Shown here: in pieces, positions 10,601 to 22,758 of the stretch
How positions within the stretch are numbered: the first letter of the stretch is position 1
Layout of the letters: each line of letters opens with the position of its first letter
Source of the DNA: Golubevia sp. BC0850
Taxonomy: Eukaryota; Basidiomycota; Exobasidiomycetes; Golubeviales; Golubeviaceae
Length of the DNA: 64,000 nucleotides
Assembly (NCBI GenBank): GCA_012976225.1
Contig: JAAVVG010000026.1
Coordinates: forward strand, 253,056 to 317,055
Reading direction: 5' to 3'
Notes under the pieces: generated by a model
Database searches by the model: none
The model's input: only the letters and a program-made list of their open reading frames with translations
What the model was told of the DNA's origin: nothing
Position numbers and translations under genes: made by a program

Positions 10601-12640
10601 TCACCTCTCATTCTCCCCAACCTTTTCATCAACCCATCTGCCAGCCAAATCCGGAGGTATTTCTCTCATCTGAACACTAGGAGCCCCATGTAGATATCTC
10701 AACTGTTCCAAAATCTGAACTCTAATCCTTTCCAAACTAGCCTTTGAATTTTGATTATCCAATCTACCAGCTTGAAGTTGTTCATGTAATCTATTAGTAG
10801 GTTCAAAGAATTCATCAAATTGAGTTTTAGGAAGTTGATCAGAAACCACAGTATTTGTAAGAACGCTAGTTTCATAAGCCCAACATCTAGCAACATTTCT
10901 AATAGTATAACCACCACCACCTAAAACTAAAAGAGGTAAACCAAAACCTTTTACGAATCTAACACATTCACCATGAGCTGCTATTGATAGATTGAAACAA
11001 CCTAATCTATCTAATCCTAAAGAATCAGCTCCACATTGTAAAACTATTGAAGAAGGTCGAAAAGTTGTTATGCAAGGTTCTATGACTGATTTGAAAAGTG
11101 TTACGTAAGATCCATCATCTATTCCATCTGATAAAGGTACGTTTAAACAGAAATGCTTCCCCAAACCTGTACCAATTTCTGAAGAGGAACCTGTACATGG
11201 AAAGAAATCATTTCCATACTTATGAAATGAAACTGTTAAGACTCTGTTGGAATTGTAAAAAGCTTCTTGAACTCCATCTCCATGATGAATGTCTATATCT
11301 ATGTAGAGAACTCGAGGGTGATACCTGAATGAATCATTCGACAGATTGAAAGAGAGAAAGCAGTAAGAAACTTGACAACCCCACTTCCTCCTCTCAGAGA
11401 ATTTCACTCACCTCAAAAGCTCAATAATAGCAAGTACGATATCGTTGATGTAACAAAACCCACTAGCTTCGAATTTCTTCGCGTGATGAAGTCCTCCACT
11501 CCAATTGATTGCTACATCGGTAGTTCCAGCAGTCAATTTCCTAGCTCCAGCTAAAGAAGCTCCAGCATAAGATTTGCAGAAGTCGTAAATGCCATCAAAG
11601 ACCGGACAATCGTCTGCGAAGTTGAATCGAGTGAAAGCTGGGGATTGAGGAGTGGCTGGGGTGACGCTAGCATGGGAGGGAGGGAGGAGAGACGTTCAAA
11701 ATTCAGAGGCTGCGGCCTGAAAGAAAGCCTCTACTTCTGTTTGCCGATCGGAAGTGGTTCACAAGTAAGAGATGGCTGATCCAGAGAGCTCTCTTGTGAA
11801 AGAGGATGCTACATCTCGAGATCTTCTCAGAAAGACGGACAGCTTGAGATCACCCTTCAAGATCTCGCTCCCTCAACATTTCGAAACGTTTCATAATGCG
11901 AAACCCGGATTTTGAAGTGAGAAGGATTATCCTTTGATCTGGGAACTAATTAAAGGTTTCCGGCTCAGGCTTCCAGCTTGAGGGTTTGATCCAAAGCTCT
12001 CACTTTATCCTACTTTAATTTGTTCATTCCTTGTTCCTTCCGAACCCTCTTCCAGTTATTCAGTTTGCCTTGTATCTATTAGAATGGCATTACTCTCAGG
12101 TCCGATCATGTGCGGGAATGAAAGGCAACCTTCCTTGCCTCCATCCATCCTTCAAGAACCAAGTGAGCCAGAATCTTAACTTACCTACTCAAAAAATCGA
12201 CATATTCCGAATCATGAAACATTTCCAGCTCGTCCCTCGTGGCAGGTCTAGGAGTGTAGACGTCCATGTACTTGTGAAGACCATAACCCATCACCAAAGA
12301 ATTTGTGAGAGTGAGTCGAGCCGGTTTCATGGGATGCCGCTCCCCATAGTGATAACTGAAAAGATTGAATAATGAAGAGAGAATTAGACAGTGGGTTGGT
12401 TGATTGTGAAGAGTGTTGGGAGTTGACTCACTCTCCAACGTCCTTTGGGAAGTAATAAGATACTCTTTGATTTGAATGAGGTCGAACGTGAGTTGCATCT
12501 TGAAATAAAGCTTGAGATGATAACGTTGAATCAAAGAAGAAGGAAGAATTGGAAAAGGTTTGTTCCGAATCTTGAGGATGGTCTGAGGAGGGTGGAAAGC
12601 AATTAGAATTGGAATTGCAAGAGTAAGGTAGAACTACCAT
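10601..12640 (-). CDS. HOS2: Class I histone deacetylase, Hos2/HDAC3 type
   Basis: This is a zinc-dependent lysine deacetylase, the catalytic subunit of Set3C-type complexes. Exons are 12640-12432, 12355-12185, 11666-11412 and 11324-10601; all phases match and give 452 residues. Visible motifs are [11 protein letters not shown] (about 74), [11 protein letters not shown] (about 150), the catalytic His pair in [18 protein letters not shown] (about 180), the metal-binding [10 protein letters not shown] (about 220), [14 protein letters not shown], and [15 protein letters not shown] with the catalytic Tyr (about 350). The C-terminal [12 protein letters not shown]...HGAPSVQM segment matches HDAC3/Hos2 rather than Rpd3. 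The N terminus has about 55 extra Ser-rich residues. Intron 2 is long (518 nt). The gene is divergent from CMR1, 217 bp away. Confidence 0.92.
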
Positions 12641-12660
12641 GACTATGGGGAAGGAGATCG

Positions 12661-12715
12661 TCTCTCTCTTTCTCTTTTTTTCTCTCTCTCTTTCTCTATC
12701 TCCTTCTCCTTCTAC
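12661..12715 (+). repeat. Polypyrimidine tract in the HOS2-CMR1 promoter
   Basis: A run of T and C (tctctctctttctctttttt and on) directly upstream of the HOS2 start lies in the 217 bp shared by two divergent genes. CT-rich tracts near start sites are common in fungal promoters. It may help to position nucleosomes, but no factor site is claimed. Confidence 0.5.
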
Positions 12716-12857
12716 TAGTACTTGAGTTTTCAGATTTTAATCTTTCTTGAGTAAAGTGATTGATGTTCAATTCGATGGTTGTGGTAGATTGCAAGCCAGT
12801 CACGACGCCTGAGCTTACACTTTTCTCCATCCAAGCCACACCCATCCCGAACTGTCG

Positions 12858-15857
12858 ATGCCTCCAAAACCTCAAAAGTTAAGTGCTTTGTGAGTAATAA
12901 AATCCAATCAACTTCTACTCATCTCCATCTACTTCCGAGCTGACTCTTTACTCTCCCCGTCTCTCCCAGCGAGCAAGCTCGACTAGACAACATCAAGAAG
13001 AATGAAGAACTTATGAGATCCTTAGGAATCATGGGTGGTTCATCCTCTGTAGCCATGCCAGGTGATGAACCTTCAAGAGAAGCAAAGGAGAGATTAGCAA
13101 GAGAAAGAGCTGCAGCTAGTAGATTGGCAAGTAAAGAGAAGAGGAGAATGATGAAGGAAATGCCTGTCATTCCTCCTGATCCAGATGCTCCTAGAAGATC
13201 AAGTAGTAGACTCAGCGGAGTTGATCCAGATCCAGAGGCTACAAAGAGGAAGAGAGAGGTGAGTCTACACTCAGAGAACATCAGGGAGTTGGGTGAGAGG
13301 ACATGCTCCTCAGCAAGGAAGGGTCTTCCAAACATCCTCATCTGGACAAAACGCGAGGCAAGGGCGAGTTGGATTGAAATGGAGGTTTTAGAGAGGAAGA
13401 AGAAGGAAAAGAGAATCGCGCCACCGAGGACGTCGAGTGGAAGAGAGCTTGACTTGAGAAGTTGGGAGACATTGGGTCTCGGTCGTTCTACCCCTTCCTC
13501 TACCTGTGGACGAGCTTTCACCACAACTCAACCGTACTCATTCTACCTGAATCTACTCAAGAGTGACCACGTAGAAGCCAGACATGCAAGAAAACGAGCT
13601 CCCCTCCCTCCCCAGACGTTGCGACGCCTTGTTCTAACATCTCTCCCTTCCTCCCCCTTGCCCCTCCTCCTAACCCACCCAAACAGGAACTCGAACTCAT
13701 AGAAAACGAACAAGGAGAAGACCACAAGCGTATTCGACACGGAACTAGAGAATTAAACCAATTAATGGGAAGCGGTTACAAACCTGCTGAAGCAGAGGAA
13801 TTGAAAAGGATCCTATCCCTTCCTTTCACATCCTCATCAACCTCAACTTCTACCTCTACTGATCCTATCAAGTTAGAGACTACTTCCTCTGAAGCCAAAG
13901 AGACCTCAAACGGAACCGGAAATGGAGATCTAGGAGTTGAAGGAACAGAACCTCGTTCAGAAGAAAAACTCTCAGCCTCTCGTCAAGAATTAGTCGAAGC
14001 GATTTCTAAAATGAGTCTGAAAAGCGCTACAAAGATTTCAAGTAAAAGAGTTTATTCAATGGCAATGCATCCAGCTAAAGAAAAGGATTTGGTTTTCTTA
14101 GGAGATAAAGAAGGTGGAGTTGGAATTTGGGATCCTACTGCTAGAAGTAGAGAAGAAGAAGCTGCTTTGAAAGAAGAGGAGGAGGCTAATGCTACTTCTC
14201 AAAATCAAAATCAATCTTCGAACTTTGTTGGGAAATCTGAAGATCCAGATCAGAAGGAGGATTTAGATACTGATGGAAATGGTTTGGGAGATGTTAAAGT
14301 TGAAAGTTTACCTCCAGCTCCAGTTCAAGAGGTTTCCAAAGGTAGATCTTTCCATTTACAACTTCATGATAGGAAACCAGTTACTACAATTAGATTTGAT
14401 CCTATTAATCCAGAAAGAATGTATACTGCTTCTTATGATGCAAGTGTACGTCTTTTAGATCTCAACTCTACCCCTCAGATTTCTTCAAATGGTGCTACTG
14501 ATCCTTCTTCAGATTTGGGAATTGGAAGTAGTACTGGTGGAATGGCAAACAGTGGTGGTGAATCCAAAATCCTTTCAACTGAGATTTGGGCTGGTTATGA
14601 AAACGTTTTGCTTTCAATCTTCGAAATTCTAGCTCCTACCATTTCGGCTAATACTTTTACTGAAACTCCTCAATTTGGTTTAGATGAAAGAAGTATTTGG
14701 TTAGCTGATCATAGGGGTGGATTAATTCATTTGGATTTGAGAATCCCTTACGGAGTTGAAGGTCAATATAAGAGATGGAATGTTTCTGATAAGAAGGTTA
14801 GTATTCCGTTCCGCTCCTACCTTCTCATCCAAGTCTCCGACTTTCTAACAACGTTTTACCCTTTCCGATAGATTGGTGGTCTTTCAGTCAATCAAAAAGC
14901 TCCTCATTGTGTAGCTGTTGGAGGAATCGATCAACACGTTCGACTCTTCGATGTCAGAAACTTGAGTACAGTCCCTGAATATCCAGAACCTCCTTTTAAC
15001 ACTTCAACCATCGACAAGGAAGCTGTGAAACAAGCTCAGGATGCAAGTGAGATCGCGAGTTTCGATACCGGGAACGCTGCTACTAGTGTGGATTGGAGTC
15101 CAAGAGGTGAACATCTCGCTGCTTGCAGTTATGACAACACTGTCAAGAGTGAGTAAAGTTTGGCAGAATTTGAAAAAAATCTGGGGGTCGGGAGAATGAG
15201 ATTGTAGTTGGAGTTCTAATGGCTTTGCTTTTTCTGCCTCGTTTTTTTTAATTCGTTTTTGCAGTCTGGAACGTTCATCCATCTTGGTTGCACAAGTCTA
15301 CCACTGGAACTTCTGCTTCCTTAGGAGCTGAAGCCCCTGCTACTGGAAGAAGAAGTAGATCTGGAATCGAAACCAAAGCTGAAGAAACTAAAGCTGAAGA
15401 AACTACCGATGAAACAACTCAATTGGACAATGGAACTGGAATGAAAGTTCCTGATCCAAGAGATGTCTTATTGACTCCTATCGTAGTTGATCATAACAAT
15501 AAGACTGGAAAATGGTTGACTGCGTTCAGGATCAAGTGGCATAGAGATCCAAATGTTGAACCCCATTTCGCTGTGAGTTTTCACTTCCCCTTTCCCTCTT
15601 TCCAAAACTTTCCCTTCCGCTCGATCTTCTCATTGACTTGTCAAATCTATTTTCTTTTTCTCACTCATCTACCTTCTCAATCTCAGCTTGGAAGTATGGA
15701 CCGTACAGCTGATATTTGGTCTGCAGATGGAACTATTTTGAGATCTTTGTCTCATCCTCTTATGACTGCTGTTCCAGCTTCAGCTGTCTTCCATCCAAAT
15801 AGATTGGGAAGATTGGCAACTGGAAACGCAAGTGGCTATGCTACTTTCTGGGCGTAA
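12858..15857 (+). CDS. CMR1: WD40 DNA-damage/chromatin protein Cmr1 (WDR76-like)
   Basis: Cmr1 is a nuclear DNA-binding WD40 protein that joins the intranuclear quality-control site under replication stress. Exons are 12858-12889, 12970-13258, 13687-14796, 14872-15148, 15265-15572 and 15687-15857; phases match and give 728 residues (yeast 522). The N terminus has the family pattern FEQARLDNIKKNEELMRSLG. A basic region follows, then the propeller: RVYSMAMHPAKEKDLVFLGD (about 225), TIRFDPINPERMYTASYD, IWLADHRGGLIHLDLR, GIDQHVRLFDVRN, SVDWSPRGEHLAACSYDNTVKIWN and MDRTADIWSADG. Two low-complexity, Glu/Asn/Gln-rich insertions in the propeller explain the extra length. Intron 2 (428 nt) is longer than the rest. 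Confidence 0.9.
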
Positions 15858-16239
15858 ATTTTAAGAACTAAGATTGAGGTAGAATGCGGCAAAAGGAGAG
15901 AGGTGGTTACGTGTTTCAAAGTTTATCCGCTCAATGCTTCATGTTCTGGCTTGTTTGATTGAATGTTGTTTATTTTAAGTGTCTCTGTTTTTGTCTCTGT
16001 TTTTAATGCAAGTGAAATGATATTCGAGAGAGATGATCGAAAGCGTTCGAGCGCATCTCAGTTCAATCACTCTTCTCAACTTGAACTGACAAGGATTCCG
16101 ATTTCAAACTTGATAATTGTCTTTGTATTGGAGACTCTGTACATGATGTAATGAACTGTAGCAGCAGTGCGAAATTTACACGAGTTCATTTACATGAGTT
16201 CATTTGCAGGCTCATTGACTCATTCTTTGATTTGCAACC
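15858..16239. other. Convergent 3' ends
   Basis: This is the gap between the stops of CMR1 and the Golgi pH regulator gene. It is AT-rich without an open frame of note and should contain both 3' untranslated regions and polyadenylation signals. Confidence 0.6.
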
Positions 16240-18527
16240 TCAGTCTCTGCCTCCAAACACTGCCCCATCATCAGTCCTTCTGTTGAGCCACCTGATTGCC
16301 CAGGTCAAGACTGCCGCCAATAGGAAAGCAGAATCGAAAAGAGACCCAAAGACAGTCTGGAAAGGCGGTAGCGTCGAAAGTAGGGGAGCGTTTCCTGTCT
16401 CTATGAGTTGAGGCGAAGAGCTTGGATCGGAAGGGTTCGAGGGATTAGAAGTAGGATTTGAAGATGATTGAGTGAATTGGACCGAATTGTTCGAGTTGGA
16501 GAAAGAGGGTGGAAGAGATGTTCGAAGTTGAATGAGAGTCGCCAGAAGATAGACACTCTATTGAGAAAGATTGAAAGGGGAAAAGCAAAGGTGAACAACG
16601 AGGAGATAGAATCACCTTCTACATTCATGGCAGAGAAATGCACGTTCGAAAACTCACCAAAATTTCAGCCAAGAATAAAATCAAAGCACTAGTTCCAACT
16701 CCCGAACTAGCAGCTCTAAAGAAATTACTCAAATTAGCCAACACAACTCTTAGTCTACCCAAAATCAGAAATCCAACGAAAAGTAAAGAGATCTGTCTAG
16801 TCCAAGCACTAACATCGACATCGACATCAAAGATTCTCAGTAAAAGCGCCAAGGAATAGGCTATAAAATCTGGTGAACTTGATGAAGAATCAGAAGAAGG
16901 ATAACCAAGAATAACCAGGTTCAGAACTGAAAGCAAGATCCTAAAAACACAATAAATAGAGAAAAGGTGTCCTAAGAAAAGTAAAATCCTTCCTTGAAAA
17001 GATTTTGACCATTCTTCAACTCTTCTTGAAGATCTCATTGTTGATAAATCCTCTCTCATTGCGAAAGCCAAAGTCGATAAACCTACTAATTCTTGTTCGA
17101 TGGATTTGATTTCTCTCGATTTCTTACTTCCTGACCACATTCTTCCGAGGGTGTTTGAAATTCCTGTTTGATTCGATTCCGGGTCTGGGGAGTTTCGAAG
17201 ATTCTGTAGATGCGACTTTTTGGACGCTAAGTCCGAAAGAGTTCTTTGATAGGCTGAAGTGGCGGCTCTGAGCTGCGAGGGAGAGGTAGAAGCACTTTGG
17301 GGAGAGAAGGGAAACGAGAAATAGAGAAAGTTTGTCGCGTTGTTCTACACTCAGAGTGGGACAAGAAAAGCTTTCCACTCACTTCTTCTTTCCAAACCAG
17401 CTCTCCCAACTATCCCAAGCAGCAGACATAGCTCCACTTCCAGAGAGAAGAGCGATGAGAGTCACTCCAATGACTGCCTCTCTGGTCAAAGCTCCTTGTA
17501 ATAAGTAACCGAAGTTCCTTTCCGCAAGATTTCCTTGAATTGCGGATTCTGAGTTCATACTCTTGTTGGCAACGATGGCTTGAGCTGAATCTGGAACATG
17601 AGCGTCTCCGAGAGATGGAGTCAAATCCGCCTCATTGGCACTTTGGGTTGGAAGGCCAGAGACGGCGGAAGGTAGTGGAACTTTGAGAAATACGACTATC
17701 CAGAGAACGAAAGGTAGAAGAGCCCATAGAAGATAGGGAGCTATCAGCTTGGGGAAGGCGGCGAGTCTTTGGAAGAGAGAAGAGCCTGTGGAGGAGGCCT
17801 TTCTTGTAGAGGTGAAGCCGGATCGAAGTGTGAAGAGGAGGCACATTCCAAGAGCTGTGAGAAGGTAGAGAAAGGAGATCAAGATCAGCAAGCAAGGCAG
17901 GGTCAAGTATTTGCTTGCGAGGCTGTTCTCACGGATGAAGAAGACTCCTAGAATAATGACTGCTACTAAAGAGAAGTTCCAATTCGCTCTCAGTAGTCCA
18001 TAGTCAAATCCGGCTGCTTCTAATAGGACAAGAACGAATAGAAACGCTGACTCCTCAAAGGAAATCTTCGTGCATGAGGTGGAGGAGTCAGGAGAGTCGC
18101 TGATCAGAATACAACGAGCCAACTTTGGGCTCAGTCAGGCATTGACGAGCTTATATGATCTCATCCTACTCACAGAGAACAAAAGAGCGGAAGCAGCGTG
18201 AATGAGATCAGCCTTTCGTTGGGCTGCGGACTGAGAAGAACTCTGATTGGCCGTGGAGAGCTTTCGTTGATGAACGGTTGATGAGTCCGGAGCAGAGAAG
18301 AGAGTAGATGCGAAGGAAGCGGATTTGGGAGTTGAACTTGCAGAAGAAGTGGAAGGATTTGGTAGGGAAGTTAGAGGGATTGAAGGATCTGCAAGGTCAT
18401 CGTCTGGCTCGAATGAGAGATGCCTGGCTTCTGCGAATAGAAATGGGAGTGCTAATCTACAGCATCCGTAAAGAGCTATCCTTATAAAGAATAAGAATAG
18501 AAATGAGAGAGTACTTGAAGATGGCAT
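16240..18527 (-). CDS. GPHR: Golgi pH regulator (GPHR/GPR89) family membrane protein
   Basis: GPHR family proteins are Golgi/ER multi-pass membrane proteins linked to anion conductance and luminal acidification in animals; plant members are GTG1/2. Exons are 18527-18174, 18122-17383, 17294-16658 and 16557-16240, giving 682 residues. At least five hydrophobic helices fill residues 120-365 (for example LVAVIILGVFF). A cytosolic coiled region follows, then the diagnostic block ELVGLSTLAFAMREDLSTMR and GRILLFLGHLFSIYCVFRI (about 440-500). The C-terminal helices include ISLLFVGFLILGRLRVVL and the splice-restored ILSVYLLATLIQLRTSLP, which parallels the family ending in ...RMNLP. A Ser/Asn-rich loop separates the last helix. 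A longer 5' frame lacks an ATG, so 18527 is chosen. ISA1 is divergent, 144 bp away. Confidence 0.88.
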
Positions 18528-18671
18528 CGTAGGGAGGAGAAGGTACGGACAGAAGAGCGCAGCTGCAGCCAATGGAGAGGCTTGGAAATTGAAAGACAAA
18601 GATTCTCATCTTGACCCCAACACAACAGCATCATCACTTCCTCAAAGAATAGCCACCAAGTTTAATTAGGA

Positions 18672-20125
18672 ATGCCTATGCTATCCTCAACTATTCACTC
18701 AAGTGCATCAACAGCAGCAGCGAGAGGATTGAGTCAATTGATTCCATTGCCTCTCTCTTTCCTCTACCCGACAACTGCCAGACTCCTTTCAACTCAATCA
18801 ACTAGTCATCAAACCAGCTCTTCTGGATCAGTCAATCGACGCAATAGACAATTTTCTTCAACTTGTCATGCTTTCGCTTCAAACTCTTATCCATCTACTT
18901 CCTCTTCCTCGTTTGACTCATCCACCACCACGAATTCAACCCCACCTCCGATCTCGACTTCTCAATCTCACTCTCCGAATGATCATTCTCCAACTTTAAG
19001 AACTCCTCACTTCTTTTCTCAGAGTCAGCAAGCATCATCACCTACCTCAACTTCTACTTCCTCAACAAGCACCTCAATTCCATCAGATGAAGCCTGCGCT
19101 TCACTTTCACCTTCTTCTCCTTCGGCTCCAAGATCTCAAAGAACCAAATCAGACTCACCGACATTGAATTCGACAGCTGGAGCCAAGCCTGCCAGTTCTG
19201 CTCCGGTCAAGAATGTCAGTGAAGCTATAGTGCCAGAACAGGGGGAAGCTCCTCCACCTGGTCCGACGCCCTCACAGACTGGTACTGGAGAGGCTCAGAA
19301 ACCAAAGGTCAAATCAGCTGCTAATAGGGGAACAAGGTTCACTGGGAAGAAGGCTGCTATCAGCTTGGTGAGTCTTTCGAGAGAGATCGGTGGAGGTTTT
19401 GGTTGGGACAAGAACGGAGTTAATGGCTTGAGCAGAGAAAAGTGATGTGACTGGCTTTGATGATTCGAAAAGCAGTATTGGAACAAATGAAGATACGTGG
19501 AAGGCTCAAGAAAAGGAGATTGAGGGTAGCGGGTGATTTCGAGATTGAAACAAGTGGAAGTGGTCTGATGCAATTCTGGACACTCCTTGAAGCTTTTGCT
19601 ACGCCTTTGAAACCTTTTAGCTATTGACTTAGCGTAATTCTCTAGACTGCGTCTTGGTTTGCCCCGGGATGCTATCATGAAGCATCGACTCAGTGCCCTA
19701 GCTTTTCGAAGACTGCTTCCCCGAGTCTTCCATTTCCAAAGTAACCTCCCTAGCCACGTCCACAAAACTAACCTATCGATGTCTCGAACTACCCTCTTCC
19801 CTTCCCACAGACACCCGAAGCAGTTCTCCGTCTTCAATCTCTCCTCACTTCTCCCTCCGGGCCCCGTCTAATCAGGATTGGAGTCAGAAACAAAGGTTGT
19901 GCAGGAATGGCATATCATTTAGAATACGTCAGACCAGAAGAAGCAGGGAAATTCGACGAAAGGGTTAAACAAGATGGAGTGGAGGTTTTGGTGGACAGCA
20001 AAGCTCTTTTCAGTATTATTGGATCTGAAATGGATTGGAAAGAAGATAGGTTGAGCGCTAAATTCGTTTTCAACAATCCGAATATTAAAGAAGCTTGTGG
20101 TTGTGGGGAGAGTTTCTTGACGTAG
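18672..20125 (+). CDS. ISA1: Mitochondrial A-type Fe-S carrier Isa1
   Basis: Isa1 acts with Isa2 and Iba57 in making mitochondrial [4Fe-4S] clusters. Exons 18672-19367 and 19811-20125 join in phase 0, giving 336 residues. The last 105 residues are the A-type domain: TPEAVLRLQSLL, then LIRIGVRNKGCAGMAYHLEY, SKALFSIIGSEMDWKED and FVFNNPNIKEACGCGESF. The three metal-binding cysteines (C in NKGCAG and both in CGCG) are present. The N-terminal 230 residues are Ser/Thr/Pro-rich with scattered Arg, consistent with a mitochondrial presequence followed by a long variable linker. The intron is long (443 nt) and carries open frames on the other strand that I treat as shadows. Confidence 0.92.
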
Positions 20126-20674
20126 AGAAATTTGTGTTAGAAAAGTGGAAAGGACAGTGGGTGTCGAAAGGGCACGAGAAGTTGCGATTGTATAGAAAGA
20201 AACTCAATGATGTTACCCTGCTTTCTCGAAGATCTCTCTTGTTCAGATCGCGTGGTTTGAGCATTGAATCGCACTTCAACCGGAAAGACTCGATCACATG
20301 ATAATACTTGCAACTTCACAAATCAGGCCAGTCATTCTCTCGTCTTCTCTCAAACTCTCTACTGTTGGGTGGGTTCATGTCGAAGACCAATGACTGGAGT
20401 GAAACGGAGCTGTTGGCTACAACAGGTCAGGCGAAAATGGGTCTTCACTCAAGTTTAGATTATTCGAAGGTAGTAAATGTCCGTTTCGGAAAGGTTGCGT
20501 AGCAAAAAAGATGCTAAAATAGTAACAAAGGATTCAAGGAACAGGAGGTAAGAAAGACGAAAATGTGAAACGGTATTCGATGACTGCAAGAAAATTGATG
20601 GTGACAATAAGAAGATATGAGAACTAAGCTAAGCAAGATGGGGAAAGTGAGATCGGACGTCGCTAGAGGAGAAT
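20126..20674. other. Convergent 3' ends, no gene seen
   Basis: This lies between the ISA1 stop and the stop of the secreted-protein gene on the minus strand. Short frames on both strands (for example 20264-20502 +) have no homology, signal or good start context. It is probably 3' untranslated sequence plus spacer. Confidence 0.55.
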
Positions 20675-20959
20675 TTATTGGAGAGCCAACTTGAATTGGT
20701 AGGCAGTTGCGTCTTTTGGAGTTGAGTCAAAGGTGACGAGTTGAACCTGGCCGTGCTTGACAGGTGAAGCGACAATTTGATGGTTAGGAGCATCAGTGTC
20801 ATCGGCTTTGCGTTCCAAGAAGTTCAAGTAACCGGAAGAGGGAGCAAAGGAGAAGTAAGACCAAAGTTGCAGGAACGAGTCCTCAGTTGGACAAATGGAG
20901 TCAGTCCATTGTTGTTTTTGAGCAGCTCCAGTCAAGGTTCCGGCGGCTGAGAGAAGTGC

Positions 20960-20991
<32 letters not shown>

Positions 20992-21510
20992 CCAGGACTC
21001 TGTCAGTGGAGGGCTTCGATGTCGTCTGCATGGAATAGGGTTGAAACTTACAAGCAGTGACGCAGTGCTTGGTTGCTCCAAGTGGACGAAGAACTCCGTA
21101 TTTGGTGTCGTCGGATTGCTCATAACCCATGTAGGAGCTGTCGCACTCAGCTAAGTGGGTGAGACGGTGAGAAGAAGCAAGGAAAAGCTAGGGGTTAGTC
21201 ACAAGTATTGAAATCTCTCTAATATTTATGGATACTAACCGAACTCGAATTGATCAGCAAGGACAGCTGAACCATCATCGTTCTTGGTGAGCAAAGTAGA
21301 AGATTTGTCTCCGTTGTAGTCAGAGTGCTTGAATCTTCCACCTAGAAGGGAGACTGGAAGCTCTGGTCCATCATTGTTTTCTGGAGCAAGCATCAAGGCA
21401 CCTGTGGCAATGGTCTTGCAGGTCACGGAGTTGGCTCTTGAGGAGATCGGGGTAGCAGAGGCTTGGAGAGCGGCGACAGCTAGAGTGAGAGATAGAATGG
21501 ACTTGAACAT
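20675..21510 (-). CDS. Small secreted protein, unknown function
   Basis: Exons are 21510-21240, 21150-21052 and 20946-20675, giving 213 residues with matching phases. The N terminus MFKSILSLTLAVAALQASA is a clear signal peptide with cleavage likely after ATA or ASA. The mature part has four cysteines (VTCKT, AECDSS, KHCVTA, SICPTE), so up to two disulfides, and a C-terminal region with SYFSFAPSSGYLNFLERK. No transmembrane segment or GPI signal is seen. I do not recognise a named family; similar secreted proteins of unknown function are common in basidiomycetes. Intron 2 contains a GA dinucleotide repeat. The gene is divergent from the secreted-protein gene at 22244, 733 bp apart. Confidence 0.8.
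20965..20991 (+). repeat. GA microsatellite inside an intron
   Basis: About 13 uninterrupted GA units lie in intron 2 (20947-21051) of the secreted-protein gene. On the coding strand this is a CT repeat next to the 3' splice site, so it doubles as the polypyrimidine tract. Its length is probably variable between strains. Confidence 0.9.
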
Positions 21511-22243
21511 CTTGGAGATAGGAAGCTTGAGAGGATGAAGAATTAGAGAGAGTTGATTAGAGAGAAAGGGATTGATGGCGAGACCTTCTGCTTCTTCATT
21601 TCTTCTCTCCTTTTAAGGGATGATACGTTGCCGCAGGCCCGCCGACACAATCGGATTGTTCGAAGTCAGAAAGAGATTTGATTACGTTTTCCTCTTGTTT
21701 GACTGAGGTTCATCACCCTTTCGCATTTCCATTCCTGCAACTTTCCACTAAGCAGCGCACCTCCTGAGCCAGGGCTAATGGAGTAAGGAAAGTTCGCGAT
21801 AGGGGAGAGAGGTCCCGTCGATGTCTCCCGCCCGCATTCGTCCCGTCTACGCTTCCGCATCTCTCTCCGGAATCTCAGACGATCTCTGAATTATAAATAG
21901 TAATGTTAAGCACAAATCAGGGTGGTAGGTTCTCCAATGCTCTCGTGCTCGTAGTCGTGAGTCCATCACTGTCCGTGACTCCACGACGTTCCGAGAAAGT
22001 GAAGCCTCTCTCGCTCTTTCCTCTGACATCCTGTCCTGCACCTTCCTCGAGCGAGATGGCCTTTCATTCTTTCTCCCCCTCGGGATCTCGGATGAGGTCA
22101 CTGCGAGCCTCACGGAGATGCGTGTATTGATCTAAGGTTGAACGTTGAACTGTCATGCTGTCGAAAAGGTATTTAAACCACATCCGCCTTCGATTCCAGA
22201 AGCCTCCTTCATCACTTCGACGTTTCGACCTTATCTCTTCAAA
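21511..22243. other. Shared upstream region of two divergent secreted-protein genes
   Basis: This 733 bp spacer serves two outward-facing secreted-protein genes. It holds a TATA-like box on the plus side (listed separately) and a weaker TTAAAA element at 21611-21616 on the minus side. Open frames inside are short and overlap on both strands, so I call no gene. Confidence 0.6.
22170..22177 (+). promoter_or_regulatory. TATA box of the small secreted-protein gene
   Basis: The sequence tatttaaa lies 67 bp before the ATG at 22244, followed by a C/T-rich leader. TATA boxes are characteristic of strongly regulated genes, fitting a secreted-protein promoter. Confidence 0.55.
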
Positions 22244-22758
22244 ATGCGGTCCGCTATCTTGCTCTCCTGCTTCTTTGCTTCTCTAGCATACGCTTCTCCT
22301 GTAAGTTGTCACTCATTCTCGTGGCCCTCCTCCACATAGACTAACTCTAATCTCCTCTCTCTTCACAGACTCCCAACTCCATCCTTGGACCCTCAGCCGA
22401 AGAAAAACCAACTCCAGGACATGCCATACTTTATAGAAACATGACCTCTATCCCAGGTTTGAATAACTCTATCTGCACTCACAAACTAGCAGAAGGACAA
22501 AACGTTCGTTACGATGATAGCGGAGACGAACCATGCACGAATGTGCCTTTTGTTCAGCCAAACAATGGAAGAGGTTACTTCGACTCGGCTTACGCTATCA
22601 AGCTCACTGAACTCGGAGATCCCGGTTACCCAACAGAGTGTTCAGCTTTCCTCTATCCAGAGATTAATTGTAAAGGAAAGATAACCTATGTTCAAGACAA
22701 CGTTGGAGCTTGTCAGGAGATCCCTGAAACAAAATCTATTCAGGTCGTTTGCGATTAA
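22244..22758 (+). CDS. Small cysteine-rich secreted protein (effector-like size)
   Basis: Exons 22244-22300 and 22369-22758 give 148 residues. The first exon is almost exactly the signal peptide (MRSAILLSCFFASLAYASP). The mature protein of about 130 residues has six cysteines (SICTHK, EPCTNV, TECSAF, INCKGK, GACQEI, VVCD-end), an even number compatible with three disulfides, and one glycosylation-like NMT and one NNS site. Terminal VVCD places a Cys next to last. The CxGK...Y and spaced-Cys layout with a Gly/Tyr-rich middle resembles crystallin-like or killer-toxin-like small beta folds in a general way only; I do not assign a family. Confidence 0.8.

Noticed and set aside
12919-13524. 201-residue minus-strand frame across the CMR1 5' exons and intron 2
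   Set aside because: It is the complement of CMR1 exon 2 plus intron, has hydrophobic low-complexity content, and lacks splice or homology support; the plus-strand exons join perfectly in phase.
19295-19837. 180-residue minus-strand frame over the ISA1 intron
   Set aside because: Composition is unnatural for a protein of this genome, it overlaps ISA1 coding exons at both ends, and it has no motif.
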